Assembly (NCBI RefSeq): GCF_042676045.1 | Contig: NZ_JBHTJV010000025.1 | Location: forward strand, 186,001 to 250,000 | Reading direction: 5' to 3' | DNA from: Pseudahrensia aquimaris | GTDB lineage: Bacteria; Pseudomonadota; Alphaproteobacteria; Rhizobiales; Rhizobiaceae | DNA: 64,000 nt | Part shown: one piece after another, positions 16,042 through 25,204 of the stretch | Numbering within the stretch: position 1 is the stretch's first letter | Layout of the letters: every line of letters starts with the position of its first letter | Position numbers and translations under genes: made by a program | Notes under the pieces: model-generated | Told to the model about the DNA's origin: nothing | Database searches by the model: none | What the model saw: the letters and a program-made list of their open reading frames with translations, nothing else

Positions 16042-17246
16042 AATGCGTGATTGTGGGCGGCGGGCAGGCGGCTTCATCTGCTGCGGCTAAACTGCGCGAA
16101 CTGGATAGTGACGCGGAGATCACCATGATCTGCGGCGAACCTGTTCTGCCCTATCAGCGCCCGCCGCTTTCGAAGAAATATCTCTCCGGAGAGATGCCGC
16201 TCGATCGTCTGGTTCTTCGTCCACAGGAGTGGTTTGACGACCAGCGGGTGGATGTGGTCACCGGTGTGTTGGCTGAGAGCATCGACCGCGGGGCGAAGAC
16301 CATTATTTGCAGCGACGGCTCCGCTTACATCTACGACAAACTTCTGCTCGCCACGGGCTCATCCGTGCGGCGCTTGCCCGCCTCCATCGGTGGCGGCCGC
16401 AGCCGCGTCCACTATCTGCGCTCCACGAATGATGCAGATCACCTCGCGCCCTATTTGAAAGAGGGTGGTCGGATGGTCATGGTGGGCGGTGGTTATATCG
16501 GCTTGGAAGTTGCCGCCGTTGCCCGGTCCGCTGGCATGGAAGTCAGCGTTGTCGAGATGGCCCCGCGCATTTTGCAGCGGGTAGCCGCGCCGGAGACATC
16601 AGACTTCTTCCGCTCGCTTCACACCGGCCACGGCGTGCGCCTGCTTGAAGGTGTCGGCTTGGAACGGCTAGAGGAAGCGGGCGAAGGGATTACCGCCCAT
16701 CTCAGCGATAGCACCAGTATTGAAGCGGACGTGGCCGTGGTTGGCATCGGCATCGTGCCGGATGTTGATCTTGCCGATCACGCGGGGCTCACGCTCGATA
16801 ACGGCATTGCGGTGGATGACTATTGCACCACCGACGATGACGATATTTTTGCAGCAGGCGATTGTGCCAGTTTTATCTTCAAGAACAGCCGCATCCGGCT
16901 TGAAAGCGTGCCGAACGCTATCCATCAGGCCGAAATAGCAGCCCGCAACATGCTGGGCGAGCGTGTCGCATATCTCGCAACACCGTGGTTCTGGTCGGAT
17001 CAATACGATGTGAAGTTGCAGATAGCCGGCCTGAACATGGGCTATGATGAAACCGTGGTGCGCCCCGGCAAGCGGGAGGGGGCGCAGTCGGTGTGGTATT
17101 TCCGCGATGGCGAAGTTTTGGCGGTCGATGCCATGAACGATGCGCCCGCCTTCATGATGGCGCGGCGCATTCTGGAAGGTGGTAAGTCGATCACGCCCGC
17201 CCAAGCCGCCGATCCGCAGAGCGATCTGAAAGCGATAGCCCTATGA
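16038..17246 (+). CDS. FAD-dependent ferredoxin/putidaredoxin reductase-type oxidoreductase
   Basis: A 402-residue flavoprotein with two Rossmann motifs: FAD-binding VIVGGGQAASSAAAKL at the N-terminus and NAD(P)-binding MVGGGYIGLEVA near residue 150. FAAGDCASF precedes the C-terminal reductase domain (PWFWSDQYDVKLQIAG). Such enzymes pass electrons from NAD(P)H to a 2Fe-2S ferredoxin feeding a P450 or Rieske oxygenase. No ferredoxin or oxygenase is present in this window. It overlaps both neighbours by ATGA, so it belongs to one translationally coupled operon. Confidence 0.85.
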   Translation: MKCVIVGGGQAASSAAAKLRELDSDAEITMICGEPVLPYQRPPLSKKYLSGEMPLDRLVLRPQEWFDDQRVDVVTGVLAESIDRGAKTIICSDGSAYIYDKLLLATGSSVRRLPASIGGGRSRVHYLRSTNDADHLAPYLKEGGRMVMVGGGYIGLEVAAVARSAGMEVSVVEMAPRILQRVAAPETSDFFRSLHTGHGVRLLEGVGLERLEEAGEGITAHLSDSTSIEADVAVVGIGIVPDVDLADHAGLTLDNGIAVDDYCTTDDDDIFAAGDCASFIFKNSRIRLESVPNAIHQAEIAARNMLGERVAYLATPWFWSDQYDVKLQIAGLNMGYDETVVRPGKREGAQSVWYFRDGEVLAVDAMNDAPAFMMARRILEGGKSITPAQAADPQSDLKAIAL

Positions 17247-18673
17247 CTTTGAAGCGTCCTGCCACCACCTATACTGGCCCAGAACTTTGCGCGCTTTCGG
17301 CCTATGACACGGTTCAGCTGCTGCGCAAGGGTGAGGTGTCGTCCGCCGAATTGCAGAGCGCCAGCCATGCGCGGGTGGAGCAGACGGACGGGGCAGTGAA
17401 CGCGATGGTGACCCGCTGCTACGACCGTGCGGCGGCGTTTGATGTGCCAGCGATTGACGATCACGTGGGTTGCCTTGCGGGTCTGCCCATCGGCATTAAG
17501 GATTTGAGCGCTGTCAGCGGCGTGCGCCACACGATGGGAACGCCTGCCATGGCCAACCATATCGCCACAACCAACGACCCTATCGTCGATATATTGGAAG
17601 CACGGGGCGGGGTGGTTGTGGGCAAAACCAACACGCCGGAAATGGGGGCGGGGGGCAACACGTTCAACGCCGTCTTTGGCCACACCCGCAACCCATGGGA
17701 CGTGAGCAAGAATGCTGGTGGCTCATCAGGCGGTGCCGCTGTTTCGCTGGCCACGGGGCAGGTGTGGCTATCGCAAGGGTCTGATCTGGCGGGCTCGCTG
17801 AGGACGCCGGCGGCCTATTGCGGGGTCGTGGGCTTGCGTCCTTCACCGGGTCGGGCTTTCGGCGGGCCGATGACGTTGGGCTTTTCTGGTGAGGGCATAT
17901 CCGGCCCCATGGCGCGTGATGTGCGCGATTGTGCGCTTTTCCTTGATGCCATGAGCGGGTTTGACGAACGCGCGCCGTTGTCGCTACCCGCGCCTGATGC
18001 GCCGTTTCAGGAGGCGGTCGCGCGGGCTGAAGGGAAAGTGCGGATCGCTTACGCGCCGGACCTAGCAGGCTTTGCTCCGGTCGAAAGCGAAATTCGTTCG
18101 GTCATGGCAGCGGCGCTTGAGCAGATGGAGAAAAGTGGCAGCAGTATTGATGAGGTCTGTCCCGATCTGCCCGGCCTGAAAGACACTTATGTCACTCTGC
18201 GGGCGCTGACATGGGCAAGCCTGCCAGGGCGTGCGCCGAAGGCTGTGCAGGAGGGTTATAAGCGCACTCTGGTGGAGAACATCGAAGTAGGGCGTAAGCT
18301 TACCGTTGACCAAATCATTGATGCCAACCTGACGCGCACCAGCCTTTATCATACGATGCGGACCTTCCTGCACGATTTTGACGTGCTGGCCTGTGCCGTT
18401 GTCGGTCTTGAGCCGACGCTGGCCGAGGTCGAATACCCGCTCTCCGTCGATGGTGTTGAGACACACGATTACATTGATTGGCTGAAGTTCTCCTTTCTTG
18501 CCACGGTTACCGGCCTGCCCGCCATTTCCGTGCCGTGCGGTTTTACTGAATCAGGCATGCCCGTGGGCATCCAGTTGATCGGCCCACCGCGCGGAGATGC
18601 GAAGGTTTTGGCTGTGGCACGGGCGCTTGAAATGGTGTTGGATTTGGGCGCAGCGCCGCTCGATCCGCGATAA
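17243..18673 (+). CDS. Amidase signature family hydrolase
   Basis: A 476-residue amidase. The Ser-cisSer-Lys machinery is visible: Lys in GLPIGIKDLSAV, the glycine/serine loop NAGGSSGGAA, and the nucleophile serine in QGSDLAGSLRTPA. The substrate cannot be named; the operon suggests an amide-containing organic acid. Its ATG overlaps the ferredoxin reductase stop, and the VOC gene follows after 12 bases. Confidence 0.85.
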   Translation: MTLKRPATTYTGPELCALSAYDTVQLLRKGEVSSAELQSASHARVEQTDGAVNAMVTRCYDRAAAFDVPAIDDHVGCLAGLPIGIKDLSAVSGVRHTMGTPAMANHIATTNDPIVDILEARGGVVVGKTNTPEMGAGGNTFNAVFGHTRNPWDVSKNAGGSSGGAAVSLATGQVWLSQGSDLAGSLRTPAAYCGVVGLRPSPGRAFGGPMTLGFSGEGISGPMARDVRDCALFLDAMSGFDERAPLSLPAPDAPFQEAVARAEGKVRIAYAPDLAGFAPVESEIRSVMAAALEQMEKSGSSIDEVCPDLPGLKDTYVTLRALTWASLPGRAPKAVQEGYKRTLVENIEVGRKLTVDQIIDANLTRTSLYHTMRTFLHDFDVLACAVVGLEPTLAEVEYPLSVDGVETHDYIDWLKFSFLATVTGLPAISVPCGFTESGMPVGIQLIGPPRGDAKVLAVARALEMVLDLGAAPLDPR

Positions 18674-18685
18674 GGGAGACGTGCC

Positions 18686-19072
18686 ATGAAGATCGACCAC
18701 ACCGGCGTTTCCGTCAGCGATTTTGATAAGGCCAAAGTCTTTTATGATGGGGCGTTGGCACCACTTGGCGGGGCGCTGCTTCACGTGGTGCCGGAGGAGT
18801 TTACCGGCGGCACAAAGGTTGGTGGCTACGGTTCTGATCGCCCGATCTTTTGGATAAGCGAAGAGGGGCAGCCAAAGCCGACCACGCACATCGCGTTTGA
18901 GGCTGAAAACCGTGCGCAGGTGGATGCGTTTCACGCCGCCGCACTGGCAGCCGGTGGCCGCGACAACGGCGCTCCCGGCCTGCGCCCGCATTATCATGAG
19001 CACTATTACGGCGCATTCGTGCTCGACCCCGACGGCAACAACATCGAAGCGGTGTGCCACGCGCCGCAATAG
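18686..19072 (+). CDS. VOC-superfamily (glyoxalase-like) protein
   Basis: A 128-residue vicinal-oxygen-chelate protein with the paired beta-alpha-beta-beta-beta pattern: MKIDHTGVSVSDFDKAKVFY at the start, THIAFEAENRAQVDAF in the middle, and YYGAFVLDPDGNNIEAVCH at the end. Likely metal ligands are the first His, His in THIAFE and Glu in NIEAV. AAGGGAGA precedes the ATG. It is probably the last gene of the four-gene operon starting at 15037; its role there is unknown. Confidence 0.82.
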   Translation: MKIDHTGVSVSDFDKAKVFYDGALAPLGGALLHVVPEEFTGGTKVGGYGSDRPIFWISEEGQPKPTTHIAFEAENRAQVDAFHAAALAAGGRDNGAPGLRPHYHEHYYGAFVLDPDGNNIEAVCHAPQ

Positions 19073-19184
19073 GCGTGTCTGAAAAATGGCATAGGCCGTC
19101 GCAAATGCGTCGTTTGCGACCCCGCAGGCCGTGTAACCATCGCGCCCAATTGCCGCACATTTGCGCCGTTGGAGAATGACTGAC

Positions 19185-20861
19185 ATGGCCTTCAAAACCG
19201 ATATCGAAATTGCCCGTGAAGCAAAGAAAAAGCCGATTCAGGAAATCGGTGCCAAACTCGGCATTGGGCCGGAGGATCTCGTTCCCTACGGCCACGATAA
19301 GGCAAAGGTGTCTGCCGAATTCATCAAGGCGCAGGCTGGTAAGCAAGACGGCAAGCTGATTCTCGTCACCGCCATTAACCCGACGCCCGCGGGCGAGGGC
19401 AAGACGACGACGACCGTGGGTCTTGGAGACGGCCTCAATGCCATCGGCAAAAAAGCGGCGATCTGCATCCGTGAAGCCTCGCTTGGCCCGTGCTTTGGCA
19501 TGAAGGGCGGTGCTGCCGGTGGTGGCTACGCGCAGGTGATCCCGATGGAAGACATGAACCTGCATTTCACGGGCGATTTTCACGCAATCACGTCCGCCCA
19601 CAACCTGCTGTCGGCGATGATCGACAACCACATTTACTGGGGCAACGATCTGCGCATCGACAACCGCCGCGTGGTGTGGAAGCGCGTTCTGGACATGAAC
19701 GACCGTGCCTTGCGCGATGTGGTGACGTCGCTGGGCGGCGTGCCAAACGGCTTTCCGCGTCAGGCCGGTTTTGACATCACGGTTGCCTCAGAAGTCATGG
19801 CGATTTTGTGCCTGTCCAATGATCTGGCGGATCTGCAGGAGCGGCTTGGTAATATCATCATCGGCTATACCCGCGACCGCGCGCCGATCACCTGCCGGGA
19901 CATCAAGGCAGATGGCGCGATGACCGTGCTGTTGAAAGACGCGATGCAGCCAAACCTCGTGCAAACGCTGGAGAACAATCCGGCCTTCGTTCACGGCGGC
20001 CCGTTTGCGAACATCGCGCATGGCTGTAACTCGGTTGTGGCCACGAAGACTGCGCTCAAACTGGCCGACTATGTGGTCACGGAAGCCGGTTTCGGCGCTG
20101 ATTTGGGCGCTGAGAAATTCATGAACATCAAGTGCCGCAAGGCGGGCCTTGCGCCGTCTGCGATTGTCATCGTAGCGACCATCCGCGCCATGAAGATGAA
20201 CGGCGGTGTGGCGAAAGCGGACCTCGGCGAAGAGAACGTTCAGGCGGTGATCGACGGTTGCCCGAACCTTGGCCGCCACATTGAAAACATCAAGAGCTTT
20301 GGCGTGCCTGCTGTGGTGGCGATCAACCACTTCCACGGCGACACGGAAGCGGAAATCAAGGCCTGTCAGGATTACGTTGAGAGCCTCGGCTCCGAAGCGA
20401 TCTTGTGCAAACACTGGGCGGATGGCTCAAAAGGCACCGAGGCGCTGGCCACCCGCGTTGCAGAAATCGCCGACAGCGGCATGGCGCAATTCCAGACGCT
20501 CTATCCCGACGACATGCCGCTGATGCAGAAAATCGAAACCATCGCCAAGCGCATCTACCGTGCTGATGAGGTTTTGGCTGACAAGAAAATCCGCGATCAA
20601 CTCAAGCAGTGGGAAGAGGCCGGTTTTGGCAATCTGCCTGTCTGCATGGCGAAAACGCAGTATTCCTTCTCCACCGACCCCAACCTGCGCGGCGCACCGG
20701 ACGGCCATTCGGTTCCCGTCCGCGAAGTGCGGTTGTCAGCGGGGGCAGGGTTCGTGGTAGTCGTCTGCGGCGAGATCATGACCATGCCCGGCCTGCCAAG
20801 AGTGCCAAGCGCAGAACAGATCATGCTGAATGATGAGGGGCTGATTGAGGGACTGTTTTAG
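19185..20861 (+). CDS. fhs: Formate-tetrahydrofolate ligase
   Basis: A 558-residue enzyme that makes 10-formyl-THF from formate, THF and ATP. The P-loop is NPTPAGEGKTTTTVGLGDGL near residue 60, followed by EASLGPCFGMKGGAAGGG and FTGDFHAITSAHNLL. The ATG at 19185 lies ten bases after GGAG and gives the normal N-terminus; an ATG at 19176 lies too close to that site. A terminator follows. Confidence 0.95.
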   Translation: MAFKTDIEIAREAKKKPIQEIGAKLGIGPEDLVPYGHDKAKVSAEFIKAQAGKQDGKLILVTAINPTPAGEGKTTTTVGLGDGLNAIGKKAAICIREASLGPCFGMKGGAAGGGYAQVIPMEDMNLHFTGDFHAITSAHNLLSAMIDNHIYWGNDLRIDNRRVVWKRVLDMNDRALRDVVTSLGGVPNGFPRQAGFDITVASEVMAILCLSNDLADLQERLGNIIIGYTRDRAPITCRDIKADGAMTVLLKDAMQPNLVQTLENNPAFVHGGPFANIAHGCNSVVATKTALKLADYVVTEAGFGADLGAEKFMNIKCRKAGLAPSAIVIVATIRAMKMNGGVAKADLGEENVQAVIDGCPNLGRHIENIKSFGVPAVVAINHFHGDTEAEIKACQDYVESLGSEAILCKHWADGSKGTEALATRVAEIADSGMAQFQTLYPDDMPLMQKIETIAKRIYRADEVLADKKIRDQLKQWEEAGFGNLPVCMAKTQYSFSTDPNLRGAPDGHSVPVREVRLSAGAGFVVVVCGEIMTMPGLPRVPSAEQIMLNDEGLIEGLF

Positions 20862-20879
20862 GGGGTAGCCCTTCAATTG

Positions 20880-20911
20880 AGCCCGCCTGATAACCTCAAG
20901 CGGGCTTTTTT
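20880..20911 (+). terminator. Rho-independent terminator after fhs
   Basis: A seven-pair stem AGCCCGC / GCGGGCT with a 13-base loop runs into six T residues. It lies 19 bases after the fhs stop. Confidence 0.8.
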
Positions 20912-21041
20912 GCGCCAACGGCAGTTCCGAGCCCAAACCTCCTACATTGCCGCATGATCGGGAATGTCCGGTCTTGAACCTCCGTGTTTTGCTTGGCACA
21001 ACGCCAAGATGCCCCAAGAGATATGGAAAAAATACCAAAGC

Positions 21042-21443
21042 ATGAAAATCTATCGCATCAATGGCGAAAGGTTCTCGACACTTGAAGAATTCTACGAAGA
21101 GATCAGCCGCGTTCTGATTCCTGGTTCAAAATGGGGCTACAATCTGAATGCGTTCAACGATATTCTGCGCGGTGGTTTTGGAACGCCTGATGAAGGCTTT
21201 ATGCTGATTTGGGAAAATTCTGAGCTATCAAAAAGCCGATTGGGATACTCGGAAACTGTTCGCCAATTGGAGCAGCGTCTCGAACGCTGTCACCCAACGA
21301 ACAGGAACTGCGTGAGGAAACAACTGAAACGCGCGCACAGCAGCGAGGGACCTGTAGTGTTCGACTGGCTGGTTGAGATTATCGCTGTGCATGGAGTTGG
21401 TGGAACGGAAGCGGAGGACAACGTCATCCTTAAGCTTCGATAG
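21042..21443 (+). CDS. Barstar-family protein, no barnase nearby
   Basis: A 133-residue protein resembling barstar (ribonuclease inhibitor) homologues: RINGERFSTLEEFYEEISRV, then WGYNLNAFNDILRGGFGTP, then the acidic patch region VFDWLVEII. No ribonuclease partner is encoded in the window, so an immunity role is not shown; many alphaproteobacteria have such a solitary gene. The frame is open further upstream to 20964, but the ATG at 21042 matches the family start. The gene converges with bciB. Confidence 0.75.
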   Translation: MKIYRINGERFSTLEEFYEEISRVLIPGSKWGYNLNAFNDILRGGFGTPDEGFMLIWENSELSKSRLGYSETVRQLEQRLERCHPTNRNCVRKQLKRAHSSEGPVVFDWLVEIIAVHGVGGTEAEDNVILKLR

Positions 21444-21514
21444 CAGAGCGGACCTTAGTGCCGGTGCCGTGAAAGGCGGCTCTGTCCGCATAGCTGACAA
21501 AAGCGCATTCCCGC

Positions 21515-22726
21515 TCACTCCCCATCGCCCCGCTTCAATCCATAAGCCGCCGCCAGCTTCCAAACATGCTCCGGCACCATGTTTTTCATCTTGCTTGGCA
21601 TGTCTGCTCTTAAGTGCAACACCGTTTCTATCGCTTTCATCTCCACCCGTGTCCGCGCGAATTCCATGCCCTTTGGGCCGATTTTTGGCATGAGCCATGC
21701 GACGATGGGGCGGACCCAATCGGGCATGGCGCGCAGGGGGAGGCCGCCGGCGGCGCGTTCTACGTTGGCTTTGAAGCCTTCGACGTGCTTTTGGCGCTTG
21801 CCTTTGCTCTCGGGCGCGGAGATTTTCACTTCATCGCCCAAAGCCTCCAGCAATTCCTCGCCGCGCTGGTTGCGCACGATGAGCCATTGCTCGCCCGTGC
21901 CGCCCATATAGCCGACCGTGATGTCTGACAGCGCGTTGGTGTAGTCAACGCAGGTTTTGCATGTGAGAGGGAAGAAATCGGCGGGCAATTTGGAGATTGG
22001 CAGTTTGAGGAACGGAATCTCGCGCTTATGCCCATCGTCAAAGCGCAGTTCCACCTGATAATCGGCGCGGAATTCAAGGTAATTTATTGATTCCGGTTTT
22101 CCGTCCAACAGGTTGAGAAAGGTATGGAAATTCTCGGTCGTGGTGTTGTCGGAGCAGGGGGTGCCGATGACGTAGAGCGCTTCCAGCCCCAGCTTTTCCT
22201 CCAGCGCGCGTAGGGCGTAGACTTGGCAGGGTATGCCGACGACCGCGATGCGGCGGTGGCCTGCTTCCATTGCGGGTTCCAGCAGGGCCAAGGTCGGCGC
22301 ATAACCCATGCGCATGCCGCGGCACTGGGCCATGTCTTGCGCTCGGGTGATGATGACGGGTTCAGGCTTCCAGCGGTCTTCGGGCGCGGGTTTGACGGCG
22401 ATTACGCAATCGACCTTGCCCTGTTCCAGCAGCCGTTCGGCAAGGCGGGTGGTCAAACCCGTCCATTGTGCGCCTTCGGCGGGTTTTCGCAGCGATGCGC
22501 GCACGATTCGGGTGAAGGTGCCAAAATGGGCGGCATCGGGGTCGGGATTGTCCGCTCTCTCGCGTCCGTGGGCGGCTTTTTCCAATCTTGGATAATCCGG
22601 CTTGATGAATTGGCAGGCAGAACCGCATAAAGTCGGGTCTTTCATGCGCGAAACCCCGCAATCGGTGCACAATGTGCGAGGGGCTGCGAGCCGCAATGGT
22701 GGGGTCGATTGCGGGCGGGTCAGCAC
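21515..22726 (-). CDS. bciB: 3,8-divinyl (proto)chlorophyllide 8-vinyl reductase, ferredoxin type (BciB)
   Basis: A 403-residue FrhB-family iron-sulfur flavoprotein that reduces the C8 vinyl group of the chlorophyllide precursor. Cysteines for the clusters are seen in TLCTDCGVSRMKDPTLCG at the start, GTPCSDNTTTENF and CKTCVDYTNALSD. The start is a GTG at 22726. It is divergent from the DUF3422-bchIDO unit. Coenzyme F420 hydrogenase beta-like annotations of this family are misleading; location at the edge of a PGC supports BciB. Confidence 0.88.
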   Translation of the reverse strand: MLTRPQSTPPLRLAAPRTLCTDCGVSRMKDPTLCGSACQFIKPDYPRLEKAAHGRERADNPDPDAAHFGTFTRIVRASLRKPAEGAQWTGLTTRLAERLLEQGKVDCVIAVKPAPEDRWKPEPVIITRAQDMAQCRGMRMGYAPTLALLEPAMEAGHRRIAVVGIPCQVYALRALEEKLGLEALYVIGTPCSDNTTTENFHTFLNLLDGKPESINYLEFRADYQVELRFDDGHKREIPFLKLPISKLPADFFPLTCKTCVDYTNALSDITVGYMGGTGEQWLIVRNQRGEELLEALGDEVKISAPESKGKRQKHVEGFKANVERAAGGLPLRAMPDWVRPIVAWLMPKIGPKGMEFARTRVEMKAIETVLHLRADMPSKMKNMVPEHVWKLAAAYGLKRGDGE

Positions 22727-22751
22727 TGTAAAGTTTTCTTGGCGCTATACA

Positions 22752-22782
22752 TGTAAACCAAAATTGTCATATGTTGATGGCA
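22752..22782. promoter_or_regulatory. Two overlapping near-matches to the PpsR box, bciB/DUF3422 promoter
   Basis: TGTAAACCAAAATTGTCA (22752-22769) and TGTCATATGTTGATGGCA (22765-22782) each fit TGT-N12-ACA with one mismatch in the second half-site. They lie in the divergent gap between bciB and the bchI-proximal unit. As single-mismatch sites they are weak evidence alone. Confidence 0.35.
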
Positions 22783-22849
22783 AAGGTCAATCATGCTGCG
22801 CGAGGCGGCGAGGCCGGGACTTTAGAAATAGGTGGCGGCAGTCACAACA

Positions 22850-24145
22850 ATGGACGCACTCAACACCAGCGAAATGAATGGCCTTCAATCGCGCTTTTTC
22901 GATGAAGACCCGCGCCGTGCGCTGATCGACGCGGAGCGCCACGCCCGTCCGCCTTTACCCATCGAAGCGCCGGCCGTCGTGCAATACATCGCCCTGCAAA
23001 GCCAGGTGACAGATCTTGCGTCGGAACGGCGGGCCTGCCTAACGATTTGCGAGAATCTGGGGCTGATGCCCTCCAGCGAACTGACTGACCAGATTCAGGC
23101 GGTTGGCGAAGGCGTGTTTCTGAAATGGGAGCGCCATACCGAGTTTTGCTCCTACACGATCGTTCAGCAGAACGTGGAAGACCGCAAAGGCTTCGTGCCG
23201 TGGTCGGAGCGGGAACTGGGCTGGGAAGACGTGACGGGCAATCTTCTCGTTTCGCTTGTCATCGGCATTGAGACGAAACGCAGCCGCGTTTGGAAACAGT
23301 CCGGAATGTTTGACTGGGCCAATCCACTTCCGCTTTGTGCTTCTTTGGTGATGTCGGGAACCACGCAGGTGGAATCGGACATGACAATCAACGAGCGCGG
23401 GTTTACGCGCTATCTTGTGACGACATCGAACAAGGAGCCCACGCGGATTGGGCGGCTTGTGCAGCGGTTAATCGAGATTGAAAGCTACGGTGCGTTTTGC
23501 CTCTACGCTTGGAAAGACGTCAAAGAGATCGGCCCTAAATTGGGCGAGGCGGAGCGACGGCTTGAAAGCATCACGACGCGGCTCGCCAAACATGCTGGTG
23601 AATCTGATGAGCAGATGCTGGATGAATTGTCGGAGGTCTCAGCTTTCCAGGAAGAGGTGACGACGCGCTCGCATTTCCGGCTAAACGCTTCGCTGGCCTA
23701 CTATGAAATTGTGCAGCGGCGGCTTGAAGAGCTGCGCGAGGAGCGCATTGAGGGCTGCCAGCGGCTCGCGAACTTCATCCAGCGGCGCATGAACCCCGCC
23801 GCCCGCACCTACCGCTCGATATTGAAGCGCCAAGCGGAAACCGCTGACCGCACGAGCCGCGCCACGCAATTGCTGCGCGGGCGCATTGAGGTGGAAATCG
23901 GCAAGCAGAATCAGCAATTGCTGAAAAGCATGAACGAGCGGGCCGAGGCGCAATATAAGCTGCAAAAGACGGTTGAGGGCCTGTCCACCGTCGCCATAAC
24001 CTATTACGCGCTGGGCATTCTGGCCTATATCGCGGCTGCCATCGCTGGCTATGTGCCCGGTCTCGGCGTGAAGGAAATCGTCGGTCTCGCCGTTCCCTTC
24101 GTGTTGCTGACGGTGTGGTTGGCGTTGAAGAGACTGAGGAAATAG
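22850..24145 (+). CDS. DUF3422 family membrane-anchored protein, PGC-linked
   Basis: A 431-residue DUF3422 protein of unknown function. The N-terminal part includes EAPAVVQYIALQSQ and RHTEFCSYTIV. The middle is rich in charged helix (TAHERS-like segments around RRLEELREERIEGCQRLANF), and two membrane helices lie at the C-terminus (AITYYALGILAYIAAAIAGY and EIVGLAVPFVLLTVWLAL). It ends four bases before bchI, so it is co-transcribed with bchIDO. The start is uncertain: ATG 22850 was chosen, with GTG 22832 as an alternative. Confidence 0.75.
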   Translation: MDALNTSEMNGLQSRFFDEDPRRALIDAERHARPPLPIEAPAVVQYIALQSQVTDLASERRACLTICENLGLMPSSELTDQIQAVGEGVFLKWERHTEFCSYTIVQQNVEDRKGFVPWSERELGWEDVTGNLLVSLVIGIETKRSRVWKQSGMFDWANPLPLCASLVMSGTTQVESDMTINERGFTRYLVTTSNKEPTRIGRLVQRLIEIESYGAFCLYAWKDVKEIGPKLGEAERRLESITTRLAKHAGESDEQMLDELSEVSAFQEEVTTRSHFRLNASLAYYEIVQRRLEELREERIEGCQRLANFIQRRMNPAARTYRSILKRQAETADRTSRATQLLRGRIEVEIGKQNQQLLKSMNERAEAQYKLQKTVEGLSTVAITYYALGILAYIAAAIAGYVPGLGVKEIVGLAVPFVLLTVWLALKRLRK

Positions 24146-24149
24146 ACCC

Positions 24150-25193
24150 ATGAGCACGAAACACGCCTATCCCTTCGCGGCCATCGTCGGTCAGGACGAT
24201 TTGCGCCACGCCTTGATGCTTGCGGCGGTTGATCCCTCGCTTGGTGGCGTGTTGGCACTGGGCGACCGGGGCACAGGCAAGACCACTGCCGTACGCGGGC
24301 TTGCCTCGCTTTTGCCGCCGATGAAGGCGGTCGCCGATTGCCGATACAAGTGCGACCCAACCGGCAAAAGCGGGCTGTGCGAAATCTGTGCGGCGCAAAA
24401 GGATTTAAGCGCAGCGAAAGCGAAAACTGTGCCCGTGCCAGTGGTCGATCTGCCCTTGGGCGCGACAGAAGACAGGGTGCTGGGGGCGCTGGATATCGAG
24501 CGGGCGCTGGTCGATGGCGAAAAGAGTTTTGAGCCGGGACTGCTTGCTGATGCCAATCGCGGGTTTCTCTACATCGATGAGGTCAACCTGCTGGAAGATC
24601 ATCTGGTCGACGTGCTGCTCGATGTTGCCGCCTCCGGCTGGAACGTTGTTGAGCGTGAGGGCTTGAGCCTGAAACATCCGGCGCGGTTTGTGCTGGTGGG
24701 CAGCGGCAATCCGGAAGAGGGTGAATTGCGCCCGCAATTGTTGGACAGGTTCGGCCTTTCCGTTGAAGTGCGCACGCCCACTGAAATTGCCCAGCGGGTG
24801 GACATCATCAAGCGGCGGGAAGCCTATGAGGCAGACCCCCAAGCGTTTGCTGACAAATGGAAACGGGCGACGGCGAAAGAGCGCAAGCGCATCACATCTG
24901 CCCAAGCGCTGCTTGGTGATATTGCCGTTGGCGACGACGTGTTGGCGCTGATTGCCGAGATATGCATCGCCCTTGGCACCGATGGTCTACGGGGTGAATT
25001 GACGCTCATCAAAGCCGCCCGTGCCGAGGCGGCGCTGAGCGGCGATGGGGCGGTGACGCGCCAGCACGTGCGCACGATGGCGCCAATGGCGCTCGCGCAC
25101 CGTCTGCGGCGCAACCCGTTGGATGATACGCGTGGTGGAGTGCGCGTGGAACGGGCGCTGGACGAGATTTTCGCACGGCTGCAAGCCGCTTAA
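24150..25193 (+). CDS. bchI: Magnesium chelatase subunit BchI (AAA+ ATPase)
   Basis: A 347-residue AAA+ subunit that drives Mg insertion into protoporphyrin IX with BchD and BchH. Walker A is GDRGTGKTT at residues 38-46 and Walker B FLYIDEVNLL at about 139-148. A four-cysteine insertion (CRYKC, CEIC) lies at residues 64-80. VLVGSGNPEEG and DRFGLSVEV are conserved. It is the first gene of bchIDO. Confidence 0.95.
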   Translation: MSTKHAYPFAAIVGQDDLRHALMLAAVDPSLGGVLALGDRGTGKTTAVRGLASLLPPMKAVADCRYKCDPTGKSGLCEICAAQKDLSAAKAKTVPVPVVDLPLGATEDRVLGALDIERALVDGEKSFEPGLLADANRGFLYIDEVNLLEDHLVDVLLDVAASGWNVVEREGLSLKHPARFVLVGSGNPEEGELRPQLLDRFGLSVEVRTPTEIAQRVDIIKRREAYEADPQAFADKWKRATAKERKRITSAQALLGDIAVGDDVLALIAEICIALGTDGLRGELTLIKAARAEAALSGDGAVTRQHVRTMAPMALAHRLRRNPLDDTRGGVRVERALDEIFARLQAA

Positions 25194-25204
25194 GGCGCTT
25201 CACC

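Noticed and set aside
24150..24398. Minus-strand frames opposite bchI as independent genes.
   Set aside because: They are shadows; bchI, bchD and bchO are unmistakable and contiguous.
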